Source: Symsagittifera roscoffensis
Taxonomy: Eukaryota > Xenacoelomorpha > Acoela > Convolutidae
Length of the DNA stretch: 64,000 nt
Direction of reading: 5' to 3'
NCBI RefSeq assembly: GCF_963678635.1
Contig: NC_087068.1
Span: 41,441,649 to 41,505,648, forward strand
The notes below the pieces were generated by a model. It ran no database searches and was not told the origin of the DNA. It saw only the letters and a program-made list of their open reading frames with translations. The position numbers and the translations under genes are program-made. Shown here one piece after another: positions 1-10,799 of this stretch. Position 1 is the first letter of the stretch, and every line of letters begins with the position of its first letter.

Positions 1-1090
1 TAATTGAGTTTGTGCTTTGTGAAACAAAATTTTTTTCTACAAAAAATGAAAAGCAATGAAAGTTTTGATGCAAATGTTAGGCAAGCAAAAACACATTTAT
101 ATACAAAAACAGCCGACTACTGCACAAATAACAAAATAGCTTCGAGTTTTTTTTTCTTCCAAATGTCATTGCTTGTTTGTGATCTGATGATTGAACTGAG
201 CAAACTCATACAAAGGTAACGAAATAGGTATAATTGACGACTACAATTTTCTTCAGAAAATAATATTAAGACAAAAAAATTCAAAACTTTTTGCACTAAA
301 TTTCAATTATTGAATATTTGTATTAAGTCAATGCAGCTCCAATTGAAGCTTCCAAAAATATTTTTCCTTTTAGTATAATCAAGTTTTTTAGCCTAAATGG
401 TCATTTTCTGTATAAAAAGACGTTACTCGAACTCTTTACTTGCTCGAGTTTGAACTAAAACTCAATAATTTTAAACCATTTTTTCTTGACACTGGGACAA
501 ATTTTTGAAAAGCTTTGTGCTGAATTTAGATTCAGCTACGTAAATTAGATAACTTAAGTTATTCGAGCCAAAACTAAAGTTTTCTGTGTAAATTTTAACT
601 TAATCTGCCGTCTAAACCAGAATTTTTGGGCTGTTTTGACGTGAAACTGTTCAGCTTTCAGCCAAGACTTTTTTCCGAACTGAGCCAAAAGTTTTTTCCG
701 AACTGCACCAAAAGTCTGTGGTTCAAATTACATCAGTTATTGCTCAATTTTGTCTATTTTTTGTTATTTTTAAGACTGCTGGGTAATTTTGAAACAGGAA
801 CCAATCCGTTTTTTATCCATTCTTTCGTTTTATTATGCTTACTGCTGCTGTAATCGAGATGCTGAATTTTAAGTGTTCACTGCCTAGAACAAAAAAAGCA
901 AAGTTTTCGAAAATTTGAAAAAAAAACCAAGATTAAAGTTTTTGAATATTGCCAGCTATTGCCCCGCCTCTTTTTTTGCAAAAAAGGGGACATCGTAACA
1001 AAGTATAAATTTGAATATGCTTAAACGTTGAATTAGTCCGTTATTGGTATTAGAAATGCTTTATTGGGTACCTAAGATTGGGGCTTTATT
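1..1090. other. AT-rich sequence, no gene seen
   Basis: Only short open frames without codon-like structure are present, including a 75-codon frame at 626-853 that lacks any recognisable domain. I see no RNA gene or repeat boundary here before the foldback element that begins near 1091. Confidence 0.5.
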
Positions 1091-1697
1091 GGGGTACGCA
1101 GGGGCGTATCTAGGATTTTCTCGAGGGGGCGGGGGCGAATTTTCAAATTTTGTCGACCTTTTTTTAAGGTCGACCAAATTGATAAATTGACTTTCTGAGC
1201 TATCCAAAAAGCACTCCCAAGTGCCTAAAAGCGTTTTTAGGCATTTTCTAAAAAAATTTTGACCAAAAAATTTGCGTTTTTTTGGCGCGCGCTCCCCCTC
1301 AAAGTTAGTATATTTTGACAACGGAGGCGCCTTTAGAACATTTTTAGGGTCCGTCACCAAGTATGGATGTCTCAAAAAAGTACAAAGTGGTACCCTTTGG
1401 GTCGGCAGGGGGCCGAATCCCTGAGGGAGGGGGGCGTACTATTTGAGATATCCCATTTTGGCTGACGGATCCTAAAATGTTTCTAAAGGCGCCTTCGGTT
1501 CCAAATTATACTTATTTTGAAGGGAGCGCCCAACAAAACGCAATTATCTTTGGTCAAAATTTTCCAAAAAGCGGCTTTTTTTGGCGTGTTTTTTTTTTTA
1601 ATTTTAGTCAACCTTAAAAAAGGTCGACAAAATTTTCAAAATTTTTTCTTGAAAATCCGCTCCCTCCCTCGAGAAAAACCTAGATAGGGGGTACTCG
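1091..1697. mobile_element. Foldback (long inverted repeat) element
   Basis: Two arms of nearly 300 bases are inverted copies of each other around a short GC-rich centre at about 1378-1435. Landmarks on the left arm (TATCTAGGATTTTCTCGAG, AAGGTCGACC, GCGCCTTTAGAACATTTTAG-like) recur in reverse complement on the right arm in reverse order. No coding capacity is present, so it is a non-autonomous foldback or MITE-like element. Related sequence occurs at 26330-26765, and its centre resembles 7855-7910. The arms are diverged, with many substitutions and small indels, so the insertion is not recent. Confidence 0.8.
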
Positions 1698-3625
1698 ATA
1701 CCTTGGTTAACAAGATCCAGTAGTTTTAAGTAAAATTTTTAAATATTGTCTGGTGGAAAATTTCTGTCTAATTTTCTTATTACTTCTTTTTTTTCGTACT
1801 TGCTCAAAAACACTGCGAACTGTGTAACAATGAAATTTTTAATAGGAAAATTATAATTCGATGCTCCAAAAAGTTTTTCAAGATCACCTGGTTACTTTTA
1901 GTCCTATATCTTATTTGGGGAGCTGCTGCAATCAAGTTCCATGAGCAGATAGTATTGTGCTGTTTAATTGCGAACATGCAAATTAAATTATACTTTTGTT
2001 TGTAGGCCTCGGGCTCAAAATGAGATTTGGGTGAAAAGTGAGATCACTTAATAGTCACTTAACAAAGAGGTGGTCGTCAATTGAACAATTGATTTACACC
2101 CTTTCAATTAGATTTTTGAAATGTGATTAAATCGTCTTTTTATGCACCCTAATTTTCAAAATTCCTCTTCAAAAAGATGTTAAGTCTTTGAAATTACAGT
2201 TCACAATTGCTCAATATTCTTTGTAGACGGAATTAGTAAAAAAAAAATTCTTGTTCGATCTAATTTGACTTAGCTCGTCATATAACCATTATCAATCACA
2301 AAATGTTACTCAGGTATGTATGAATGATTGACTGATTCAATAAAGTTATTTTAATAGTAGAACTGAATCTCAAAACCTAAAACTGAACCTTGAGTTACGA
2401 ATCTGCTCTTAATAATTTAAAACCCCAAATTCGGCGCAGGGCCAATACGGCGGTGTTACTTTGAAAAATTCTCTCATAATTTGTATTTCTGAAAGAGAAC
2501 AATCAATTAGCAATCAGCAATTCTACTTTTTCTTTCTAATTTCCGACTACAGAAGATCATCAAAACACTAGCAATTAGGTTCAAAAAGCGGGTTGCAATG
2601 ATTGCTCGCGTTGTTTACTTTTAGTCAATAACAGTTAAAAAGCGACGATAAAACTCAACCTTTTGAAATCTTTTCACCGCCTCCCGCCAAAAATTGATGT
2701 TCTTTTTTGCAGCAATTTAGCTGTTGATTCGAAATTAAGAAACGAGATTCGATTCACTCATTCCGAAACGTTTTCAATCTTTCCAATTCTGAAAACAGAA
2801 GTTTGAGCTCGGCTTACCTTTATATTTTCCATTTGTAAATTGTTCACGCGAAACTTTGAGCTATAAAAAGAGATAGGTAAGCAGAACCCATACACCTTAA
2901 TTTTGCCAAAAAAGAGATGGAAATTTAGTTCAATTAAAACGTATTTTTTGAAGGATCTGAAAACAATTTTCGTAGGTTTTTTTGTAGTTTTTTTGTAGGA
3001 TCTGAAAACAATTGTGGAGTTTGGAAATTTTGAAGCACTCAAAATTGACAAATTTTGGGCTGTTGAATTCTATTTTTAGTTTCAGAGCTTAATTTTCAGC
3101 CAATATGTTTTCAACTGATGAACTGCAGGTTTGATTGCTTAATTCTTCGATAGCCCAAAAGCAAGCATAATTTGCCTTTTCCACAGAACTAAAATTATAA
3201 TTTTGTTTTACTAGAAAAATAAAAAAATATGTCTGATTGTTTTCAAATTATCGAAAAAAAAAATCGATTTTATGACAATTTCAATAAATATGTTATCCTT
3301 TGTGCTCGTTTTAAATGCAGGAAAAATTCACACTTTGGGAAATTTATTAACAAGCAGGTAGATTAATGTTGGGAAAAGACTTTTGTAGTGAGCATTTTGG
3401 GAATTGAATGGGACCGATCTAGCTCCCATAATAGCTTTATTATTCTAAACATCAACAACGGCACCTAGCTATTGTAAAACACGGCAGTTAATTAGTCTGC
3501 ACTCCCAAATTTTCATCACAACTTTTGAAATTAAAACTGTTTGAAATTTATTGACAGCGGGGAAAAATTGCGCAGAATCATCACAAAAGCGAGAAAAATC
3601 AATTTGATCGAAAATTAACGGGGAA
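1698..3625. other. Intergenic, no gene seen
   Basis: No open frame here looks coding. The only structure I noticed is a short direct duplication: the same 17-base string (AGGATCTGAAAACAATT) occurs at 2952 and 2998. A minus-strand frame at 2758-3051 covers this repeat and is not credible as a gene. Confidence 0.4.
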
Positions 3626-4010
3626 CAATCATTTCAGAACAAAAGGGTACACTGTACATAAAAGTGTGAAATTGTTCGATTTTTTAATTTGAACATCTCT
3701 TTGGAAATTATTAATTGTTGTTTTAGTTTCCTTTTTTTTCAGCTGAAAAACGACGAGCTGAAAAACTGCAAGAAGATAGAAACTGAGAGGTTTTTGGGCG
3801 AAAAAGGGAAGATTTATTTTTGCCAGTTTCCCACATTGAAAGGAGATAAAAATTATCACGGGTGCTTGATTACCTTAAATTATCTCAACTGTTACTTATA
3901 CCTCGCATCCCCTTTTGATATTTGATTTCCCAACCCCTCCGAAATCAATCAATTCACAACTTCACTCAACTTTTTTCATTTTTATTGCACGGTTTTTTTC
4001 CAAAAGAAAA

Positions 4011-7000
4011 ATGAAAGTCCACCTTAATTCAAAGTTTTGTATTTTATTTCTAATAATTTTTCAGTCGTTATTGTCTATTTCTGAAGCTTACAAGGATTGT
4101 TCGCAAAACAAAAACAAGATAATTTTCAACATAGAGGATAATTACTATCCGTTATTTCAACCTTCTTGTTCGGAAAGTTACCAAGTTTTGAACGAAAACT
4201 TCACTGCACCGCAAAATCTCGAGTTTTATAGTCACTGCTCGACCGAAGAGTTGTCAAAGTTTTTCAAATCGGACGGATCAATTGTATCTTTGGCTTTGCT
4301 TCTGGATTCACTGGGCAATGAAAAATTCCAGGAGTTAGTTTTCACTCGGCGATTCAGAGAATCAACGATTTGGAACGAGAACCTTCTTATTTCCGCAGTA
4401 AATTTAATCGGAGCTCAAAATTTTTGCGGTAGTTTCCTGGATTTCATGCTTAGTTTAGACTTCGGAGATGCTGAAAAAACAACAATGGGACTACATATTT
4501 TACAACGAATGAGTATATCTGCTGCGGCCGAACTGAACTTAGCCGAATGGATTAAAATTGAAGAATTCCTTCGAAAAGTAGTCGACGTTCTCAGCAATGA
4601 ACGCCGAGTTTTTAGCTTGGAAGCATTCGACTCCCAAATTGCAGCTCGTCTTTTATTTCTGGCATACAGAAGCAAAGGGTTGAGGGGAACAGAGACAGTC
4701 TATTTGAGCGAAAACTTCAAAAAGTCATTTTCGAGATTTTTAGCCGGAACTGATGCATCGATATTTGACATCATAAGACCTCAAGATATCGTCGAAATGA
4801 TTGAAAACGACATTAGCAATCATTTTACGGGTTTCATTCAGAATAACCCAGATTTCGGGGCTAAAATATATAACAAGCTTGTCAACGCCCGGAATCCGAG
4901 GTCAAACGCACCGTACAGGCGGTCACTAATGATTAGAATGTTCATGGAAAATCCGAACTATTACAACCTTTTCTCGCCTTTCGTTGACCCAAATTCTTAC
5001 GCTAATGTTTTCGACCGTGGCCAATCTGGTCAAAATTTACAACACTCAAAATGGTTTCCTGTCACTTTTGAAAACTCAAGAAGGGGTTTCTTGTTCAAAC
5101 GGTTTTTTACTCTGAACACTCTATACGATGAAAAATTTGTATCTTCGACAAGCGACGGTTTTCCTGTTTTACAATTGCTTTGCGTTTTAACAAATGAACA
5201 GTTTAATAAGGTACTTTCGACGACGAGAAATTCGCTACGGTGGTTAGACGAACCAGCATACGTTCCAATAGATTGTTTCGACGAAATAAAAGCGTCTAAA
5301 ATTGTGAAACTGAAATCAGAAAGATTCGAAATGGGAATTTTGCCAACTTCATATGCTGAAAAACTGAAAAATTTCGGTCATCTTTTACCTTTCATCGACT
5401 GGACGATTTTTACCGGCAATGAAATAACGTCAGCCGTTGCGAGATCTTTTTTATGCTCGGATGGATGCAAGTATTGTACCGCTTCCCAGAAATCAATCTT
5501 AGCCGAAAAAGCAGCTCAGAACTATAACTTTGTTTCAAAAGACGGGTGTGACTTGATGACTTTGAGCTCTGACCTTTTGGGTCTTTCCGATGTCAATAGT
5601 TTGCCATCCGATTTTAAAGACGAGTCTAGAAGTAAAAACTTAGAACGATGGCAGCGCCTTAAAATGAAGGAAATTAGACCGAGGTTTGTCTTACATGATC
5701 CAAAAGAAATCGACTTTTTGAAATCTCCCTGGGAACTATCGCAGAAAAACGTTTCAAATTTTTTGCAAAAACTGGAGCCAATGTTGAGACAAATTTCAGA
5801 AAAAGATCTCGAAATTCATAGCAAATCAATCACTGATTTGGTCAAAAACTATCTACAAAAGTCTCATAGAAATAACAATTTAGGCGAAATTAACGTGTTC
5901 GGGGTTCAAATTTTACCCGTTAAAGTACTATTGGCGTTCACTCAAGATCAATGGCCAAAATATAATCGAAGACAAACTTGTCAAGAATTCATCGGAAAAA
6001 TAAGCGCTTCTGCAGAAATTGAAAGCGAATTGTGGGTAAAGCGAAACCTTTTGGCGAATCATTACCTTGAAAACTGTCCAGTTCATGATTTTAACTCAAT
6101 ATCTCAAGCTGATATTGTGATTTTAAACAAACTTTCATGCGATTTGGGACCCAATCAAATAGAAAAGCTCGACTATCGCGTAGTCATAGAAAATCTTTCT
6201 ATATTTGGAAAGTGTTGCTTCTCGCCTGGCCAATTAACAGCGTTTCGAAAAGTGATTGGTCCAATTTCAAACTGGGAACCCCATTGGTTCATTCATTTTG
6301 GAGACCTGACATGTGAAATCATAGACGATCAGATCGAACATTTCGAAACAAATCAATTGGAACGGTTCGAAGGACTCGCAGTTGCCGAAATTCTCACCAA
6401 CCAACGGTCATGCAATGCAAAATCGAGTCTCATTTTGGGCTACGAGTTCATTAACCAAAATGCCAAATTTGAAAAATATGAAAAATGTATGAAAAACGTG
6501 ACTAAAATGACCCTTGACAAATTGGAAATCAAACATTACCAAATACTAGGCTGGAGGGACCCAAGTTGTAGAATTGAAAATGCAAAGCTGACAACGTCTC
6601 TGAGAACTTGCGCAGCTTTGATGAGCGTGGGCGGCGGAATTCGTTATGCTAAAACTGAAGAGTTCGAGCACCTATCAAACTGCGAGTTTGAAGCATGTAT
6701 TCACTATTTTGGGTTCAGTAAATCAATAACTGCTGATCAAGGAAAATACATACTGAATCGGGCTTCAAATGCTATACCTTACGCTGAATATAGTTGGTTC
6801 GATACCAAAGACAAAGTACTAGAATTATTATACTTAGTTCCGTTTGCAGAAACTGAGACTTTGATTGCGATTTTGTCTTCAAAGTGGGCTGATTTAAATT
6901 TTATTAAAAGGCTGCTAACAGTTGACAATTGGTCCAAAAACCAATACGAACTGATCAACAAGAAATACGAGGTTTTGATTGGTGGAAAATGGACAAAAAA

Positions 7001-7676
7001 CAATTTAGTAGCGTTGATTCCGACAGCTGTTTGCTACATAAACATCAAAAACATTAATCCTCAAGTACTCCTTGATTTTATCCCTGTTGGTCGCAAATAT
7101 GTTTCAAATTGTGAAAATTCTTCATTTTTCGACAATTATTTTCAAACATTTTTCGAAAATCATGACAAAAACTATCTTACGCCAGGAGATGTTCAAATGT
7201 TGGGAAATATTATGTCAGGTTTAAGTTCTTCGTTTTACTTTGAATCGGAAAATGTTCCCGAAATTTCAACTTCATCTATTCAAAGTTGGCGTGAAGATCT
7301 TTTAGAAGATTTAGTGACCAATTTTGCCGCTTATTTGACCCCAGATCAAATCAAGACGCTAATTTTGTCCGAAAAAATATCCGATAAAAATCGTCAAAAG
7401 CTGTTATCACAGGTCAACTTGGGTGACCGCAAGCTGAAAACAGTTTTTGAAAACGAAAACCTACTTGATTTATCGGAAAACAGCGGAGATAGTCAAACCA
7501 GTTCCGAGAATCAAGGTTCTTCTGATAATCGAGGAGAAGTCTTTGAAGTCACAGGTAACCCAGCTGTGAAACTGGAAATTGTCTACATTGTTGCGGGCTC
7601 CGAGAGCTTCTTTGGGTCATCAAAACTGATAATCTTTATCATAGTTTCACGGGCCATAAAACTTTTAATCAAATAA
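4011..7676 (+). CDS. Secreted/surface protein, mesothelin/stereocilin-like (1,221 aa)
   Basis: This is a single uninterrupted frame of 1,221 codons. The frame is open from 3915, but I start at 4011 because MKVHLNSKFCILFLIIFQSL is a good signal peptide, cleaved near residues 24-26, and the ATG directly follows a pyrimidine tract ending in AG. The body has many Cys and N-glycosylation sites and repeated helical units with conserved Trp, Leu and Cys. The unit around residues 705-800 (LGPNQIEKLD, then GKCCFSPGQL, then Trp) resembles the ARM-like repeats of mesothelin, stereocilin and otoancorin; that is a family impression, not a computed match. A Ser/Asn/Gly-rich linker near residues 1150-1180 precedes a hydrophobic tail at 1196-1221 that could be a GPI signal or a membrane anchor. 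No intron is seen. An extracellular adhesive or matrix role is inferred. Confidence 0.85.
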   Translation: MKVHLNSKFCILFLIIFQSLLSISEAYKDCSQNKNKIIFNIEDNYYPLFQPSCSESYQVLNENFTAPQNLEFYSHCSTEELSKFFKSDGSIVSLALLLDSLGNEKFQELVFTRRFRESTIWNENLLISAVNLIGAQNFCGSFLDFMLSLDFGDAEKTTMGLHILQRMSISAAAELNLAEWIKIEEFLRKVVDVLSNERRVFSLEAFDSQIAARLLFLAYRSKGLRGTETVYLSENFKKSFSRFLAGTDASIFDIIRPQDIVEMIENDISNHFTGFIQNNPDFGAKIYNKLVNARNPRSNAPYRRSLMIRMFMENPNYYNLFSPFVDPNSYANVFDRGQSGQNLQHSKWFPVTFENSRRGFLFKRFFTLNTLYDEKFVSSTSDGFPVLQLLCVLTNEQFNKVLSTTRNSLRWLDEPAYVPIDCFDEIKASKIVKLKSERFEMGILPTSYAEKLKNFGHLLPFIDWTIFTGNEITSAVARSFLCSDGCKYCTASQKSILAEKAAQNYNFVSKDGCDLMTLSSDLLGLSDVNSLPSDFKDESRSKNLERWQRLKMKEIRPRFVLHDPKEIDFLKSPWELSQKNVSNFLQKLEPMLRQISEKDLEIHSKSITDLVKNYLQKSHRNNNLGEINVFGVQILPVKVLLAFTQDQWPKYNRRQTCQEFIGKISASAEIESELWVKRNLLANHYLENCPVHDFNSISQADIVILNKLSCDLGPNQIEKLDYRVVIENLSIFGKCCFSPGQLTAFRKVIGPISNWEPHWFIHFGDLTCEIIDDQIEHFETNQLERFEGLAVAEILTNQRSCNAKSSLILGYEFINQNAKFEKYEKCMKNVTKMTLDKLEIKHYQILGWRDPSCRIENAKLTTSLRTCAALMSVGGGIRYAKTEEFEHLSNCEFEACIHYFGFSKSITADQGKYILNRASNAIPYAEYSWFDTKDKVLELLYLVPFAETETLIAILSSKWADLNFIKRLLTVDNWSKNQYELINKKYEVLIGGKWTKNNLVALIPTAVCYINIKNINPQVLLDFIPVGRKYVSNCENSSFFDNYFQTFFENHDKNYLTPGDVQMLGNIMSGLSSSFYFESENVPEISTSSIQSWREDLLEDLVTNFAAYLTPDQIKTLILSEKISDKNRQKLLSQVNLGDRKLKTVFENENLLDLSENSGDSQTSSENQGSSDNRGEVFEVTGNPAVKLEIVYIVAGSESFFGSSKLIIFIIVSRAIKLLIK

Positions 7677-7677
7677 A
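7672..7677 (+). terminator. Poly(A) signal overlapping the stop codon
   Basis: AATAAA at 7672-7677 contains the TAA stop (7674-7676) of the upstream gene. If used, cleavage would leave a 3' UTR of only about 10-30 bases. Confidence 0.6.
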
Positions 7678-7854
7678 ATTTTATACGATTCAATGATTAT
7701 TACGGATACTTATAGAAAAATATATTTTTGTTTCTTCTTAATTTCTTAAATAATTCGCCCGTAGCTCGCAAAATCCATAATAAAAAGCCGTTTGATGTGT
7801 AAAACCAGTATAATGACAGAATATTCAGCGCACGGTCAAAAATGGATACCATAA

Positions 7855-7936
7855 ACTCATACCAAAGGGGGTACCCCTTGATTGAAGAGGTCCTTTAATC
7901 CCTGAGGGGGAGCTGTACAACCCCCCCCCCCCCCCC
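7855..7936. repeat. Repeat fragment ending in a poly-C run
   Basis: The stretch with GGTACCCC and AATCCCTGAGGGGG resembles the centre of the foldback element at 1378-1435. It runs into 16 consecutive C bases (7921-7936) immediately before the assembly gap. The homopolymer is the likely reason the assembly broke here. Confidence 0.5.
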
Positions 7937-8136
7937 NNNNNNNNNNNNNNNNNNNNNNNNNNNNNNNNNNNNNNNNNNNNNNNNNNNNNNNNNNNNNNNN
8001 NNNNNNNNNNNNNNNNNNNNNNNNNNNNNNNNNNNNNNNNNNNNNNNNNNNNNNNNNNNNNNNNNNNNNNNNNNNNNNNNNNNNNNNNNNNNNNNNNNNN
8101 NNNNNNNNNNNNNNNNNNNNNNNNNNNNNNNNNNNN
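7937..8136. other. Assembly gap (200 N)
   Basis: Exactly 200 N characters, so the size is probably a placeholder. Frames drawn across it are meaningless. Confidence 0.98.
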
Positions 8137-8261
8137 AAAAATTCCAGTTTTCTGTGAACGCGTAGCATAGGCGACAAAAACTCCTAGCCAGAAATAATTT
8201 CGAATTGTTTTGAGACAAACTTTTTGACCAAACAAAATTGGGCTCTTTTCTTGTCCCTCCC

Positions 8262-8405
8262 TTTCAAATTCAATTTTGAAAAGCTTAATTAACGTTGTCA
8301 TAATAAAATGAAATTTGGCGTGGTGAACAAATCGACAACTCTGAACAGATTTGTTTGTCATACTTTACATCGTAACATCACGCATTTAGCCATAATAACA
8401 CGTAA
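8262..8405 (+). repeat. Dispersed repeat, copy A (poly-C associated)
   Basis: About 145 bases align by eye with 58862-59003: shared blocks include AATTAAC, TTGTCATAA, AAATGAAA, CATCGTAA and ATCACGCAT, then AGCCATAAT, all in the same order and spacing. In both places a long C run lies on the 5' side, directly before copy B and beyond the gap for copy A, suggesting that the poly-C is part of the repeat. Confidence 0.7.
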
Positions 8406-8620
8406 AACAAACATAAAACTCGGTATTTTAGAGGGGGGAACTGGAAAAGAGCCAAAAATTGTAGTACATGCAAGTTACATGTTGTACTTTACGAGGACTA
8501 GAATTTTTGCTTAAAAAAATATTCTTTCAAAATTTACCTGCGAAAATGTAGTTCAAAAATTCTAAATGGAACCTGATTTAAACTACATTTTATTATTGGA
8601 TAAATTAGATATTTCACCAC

Positions 8621-8976
8621 TGTAAAATATTTAATATTATCCAATCATAATCCATCTAACTAACAACCCAATTATTTGTAAGTGCTGAAATTACTTGTAA
8701 TTTCAGCACCAGAAAGATTTGAACTTAACTTAGAAATTAGTTGCCTCTCCAAAAGAACTTTAGTAGTTGCAATAAGCCAGTATACTCTAGATCTATTGAG
8801 CCTAGCAGAGACCCTTTAAACACCCTGAGAATAGTAGATATAAGAGTAAGATTAGGATCGGTATTAGACTAAGAAGTTGCACGAATCTATCCGGCCGAAA
8901 ATAAGGAAGCCTGACGAGCAGACGGAGTACCCTATCCGAAACTACTCTATGAGTTAACCACATCGGTCCTAACTCA
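8621..8976 (+). repeat. 5' LTR of the giant gypsy-type element
   Basis: It aligns with 25692-26010 through shared blocks such as TTATTTGTAAGTG, AGACTAAGAAGTTGC and GAATCTATCCGGCCGAAAAT. Both copies end in AACTCA and then diverge, which defines the 3' boundary. The 5' end at TGTAAAATAT is less certain, as the right copy reads TATAAAGTAT. The copies have many differences and indels, so the insertion is old. Confidence 0.8.
8682..8709. promoter_or_regulatory. LTR hairpin (13-bp perfect stem, 2-base loop)
   Basis: GTGCTGAAATTAC, then TT, then the exact reverse complement. The other LTR keeps the structure at 25752-25779 despite substitutions, one of them a compensatory pair change. It could be an RNA stem-loop near a poly(A) or packaging region, or a protein-binding palindrome. 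Confidence 0.65.
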
Positions 8977-8978
8977 TC

Positions 8979-8996
8979 TGGTGCGACCAAATGTCT
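8979..8996 (+). other. Candidate primer-binding site
   Basis: TGGTGCGACCAAATGTCT begins two bases after the LTR end (AACTCA). The TGG start and position are as expected for a tRNA-primed gypsy element. I could not assign the tRNA with confidence. Confidence 0.5.
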
Positions 8997-10790
8997 CGAA
9001 CAGACCTTAACTAACTTGGATTTTAAAAAAATAGATTAGAATTAGACAACTGCAAAATTGTTTAAAAAATGTTACATGAAATAGACAATTCATTAGACAC
9101 TCAAAAGATCTCCGCGAACTTTCCAAACAAAACGAGAAATACCAAACATTGCGAAAAGACCAAGGACAAGGCAAGATCTACGATTAGGAAGAAATCTACC
9201 GATTGATTTCATGATAATACGACGGAAACCGGAACAAACCTATGTATTTAGGATAATTTTTGCAGTAAATTTAGATTTTTATTCAATGACATAAAGTTTG
9301 AAAAAATCCCTCAGTAACCTTCATGGTGCTAAACCCACTATTTATACAATAACGGCTGATAAAAACAACACAAATCGTTTTTTCCAAAAAAACCTGCAGT
9401 AAATTGAAACATTTTGAATAAAATAATTTATTGAATAAAAATACAAAAATTAGTTAAAACAAAAAATCATCGTTAGTTTCAATAGTCCATCAAATCATTT
9501 CTTGATCCCAGCTTCATCACCTAAAAAAACAGCAAATTACACAACACTAACATCATTCTAAACTTTAATTTTAAACTTTTCACACTTAAACTTTTACATT
9601 ATATTTTATCAAGGATTATCCTTGTTTTCTCTTAAAATTATCTCAACCTAACAAACAGATCATCAAGGTTTTCTATGGATCTTTAAACAGTCACTTAAAT
9701 TAACTCTCTTTTTTCTGATCATCAAGGCTTTCCTTGGACCAAACGGAACAAATTTGTTCCCCCCCCCACGTTTTCAAAAGTATCCAACGACCTCAAACGT
9801 CGATTCACTACCCAACCTTTATCAAAGACCCAGGACTAATAGAAATTTTCGAAAAAACTAACCATTCAAATTAAGTTAAGCAGTGAAGAACTTCGGTTAC
9901 TCATCCTTCACTTGATTCCCTTCCTCTTAGATGACCCAGGCTAAAACACTTAAACTTATAAAGTCATAAAATAGTACCTAACGATCTATTTGTTTTCTAA
10001 TTATAGCTGAACCTTGTAGATTGATTTACTATTCTCCAACCCTTGATAACAAATCACAACTCCTAAGTAAGAGTAGGTAAAACTCTCTTAAAATAGAACT
10101 AGTCGCGAGAAAGCAAAAAATCATTCTCACGAATCGATATACTACCCTCTCTCCAACTCGTCAAATCATGACAACCTATGCCCCAAGATAAGATAGCCAC
10201 ACAAACCGTGTAAGAATTAACAGTTTAAGAAAACAAAAGCCTTTACCCCAAATATTGCGTCCATCATCCTAAACCTTATCTCAAGAGATAATCTAGGTAA
10301 CAAACAAACAATCGTAATACATAATTAGTTAATGAAAAACGAAAGATACGAGCTTGTAATCACACCACATAGACAAACAATAGTATCTATAAAATCAAAA
10401 CAAAAAACACGAAAAAAGACAATTAAAACAAAACAAAAACAAATTATCAAAAAAATGATTTTCAAAACAAAGAAAAGCGGTCTCAGAATCAGACACAAAC
10501 ACAATACAGGAACTTCAAGAATTAAACAATTCCATAAGTAATAATTACCCGATCGACAACCAAATATATTTTTTTCCGACTCAGAAGCCACAAAACCATT
10601 GTCAATAAAAGTAAAACGCAAAATAAAAAAGTCATATATCAACAAATCAATACACCTATATAATTGGAATCAACCAATAAGACATATTGAACGTTACACA
10701 CTAGCAGTTTTACAATAGAAAACACGATCGAGTACGACAAAAAATTTGACAATAACTCAATATTCCCATTTTTTATAAAACCATTAAGTG
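8997..10790 (+). other. Retroelement 5' leader, no intact ORF
   Basis: This is an A/T-rich leader between the LTR and gag. It holds the element-specific motif GCAGTAAATT at about 9264 and 9401, which recurs as a cluster near 24170-24300 at the other end. A C run lies near 9760. The open frames at 10325-10645 on either strand are low-complexity Lys/Asn or Phe/Leu shadows. Confidence 0.4.
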
Positions 10791-10799
10791 ATCCCTCCC

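Noticed and set aside
7825-8361. Open frames on the minus strand across the N gap
   Set aside because: They consist mostly of unknown bases plus poly-C translated as Gly; they do not represent genes.
10325-10645. Overlapping frames on both strands in the retroelement leader
   Set aside because: Low-complexity sequence biased to Lys on one strand and Phe/Leu on the other; no domain.
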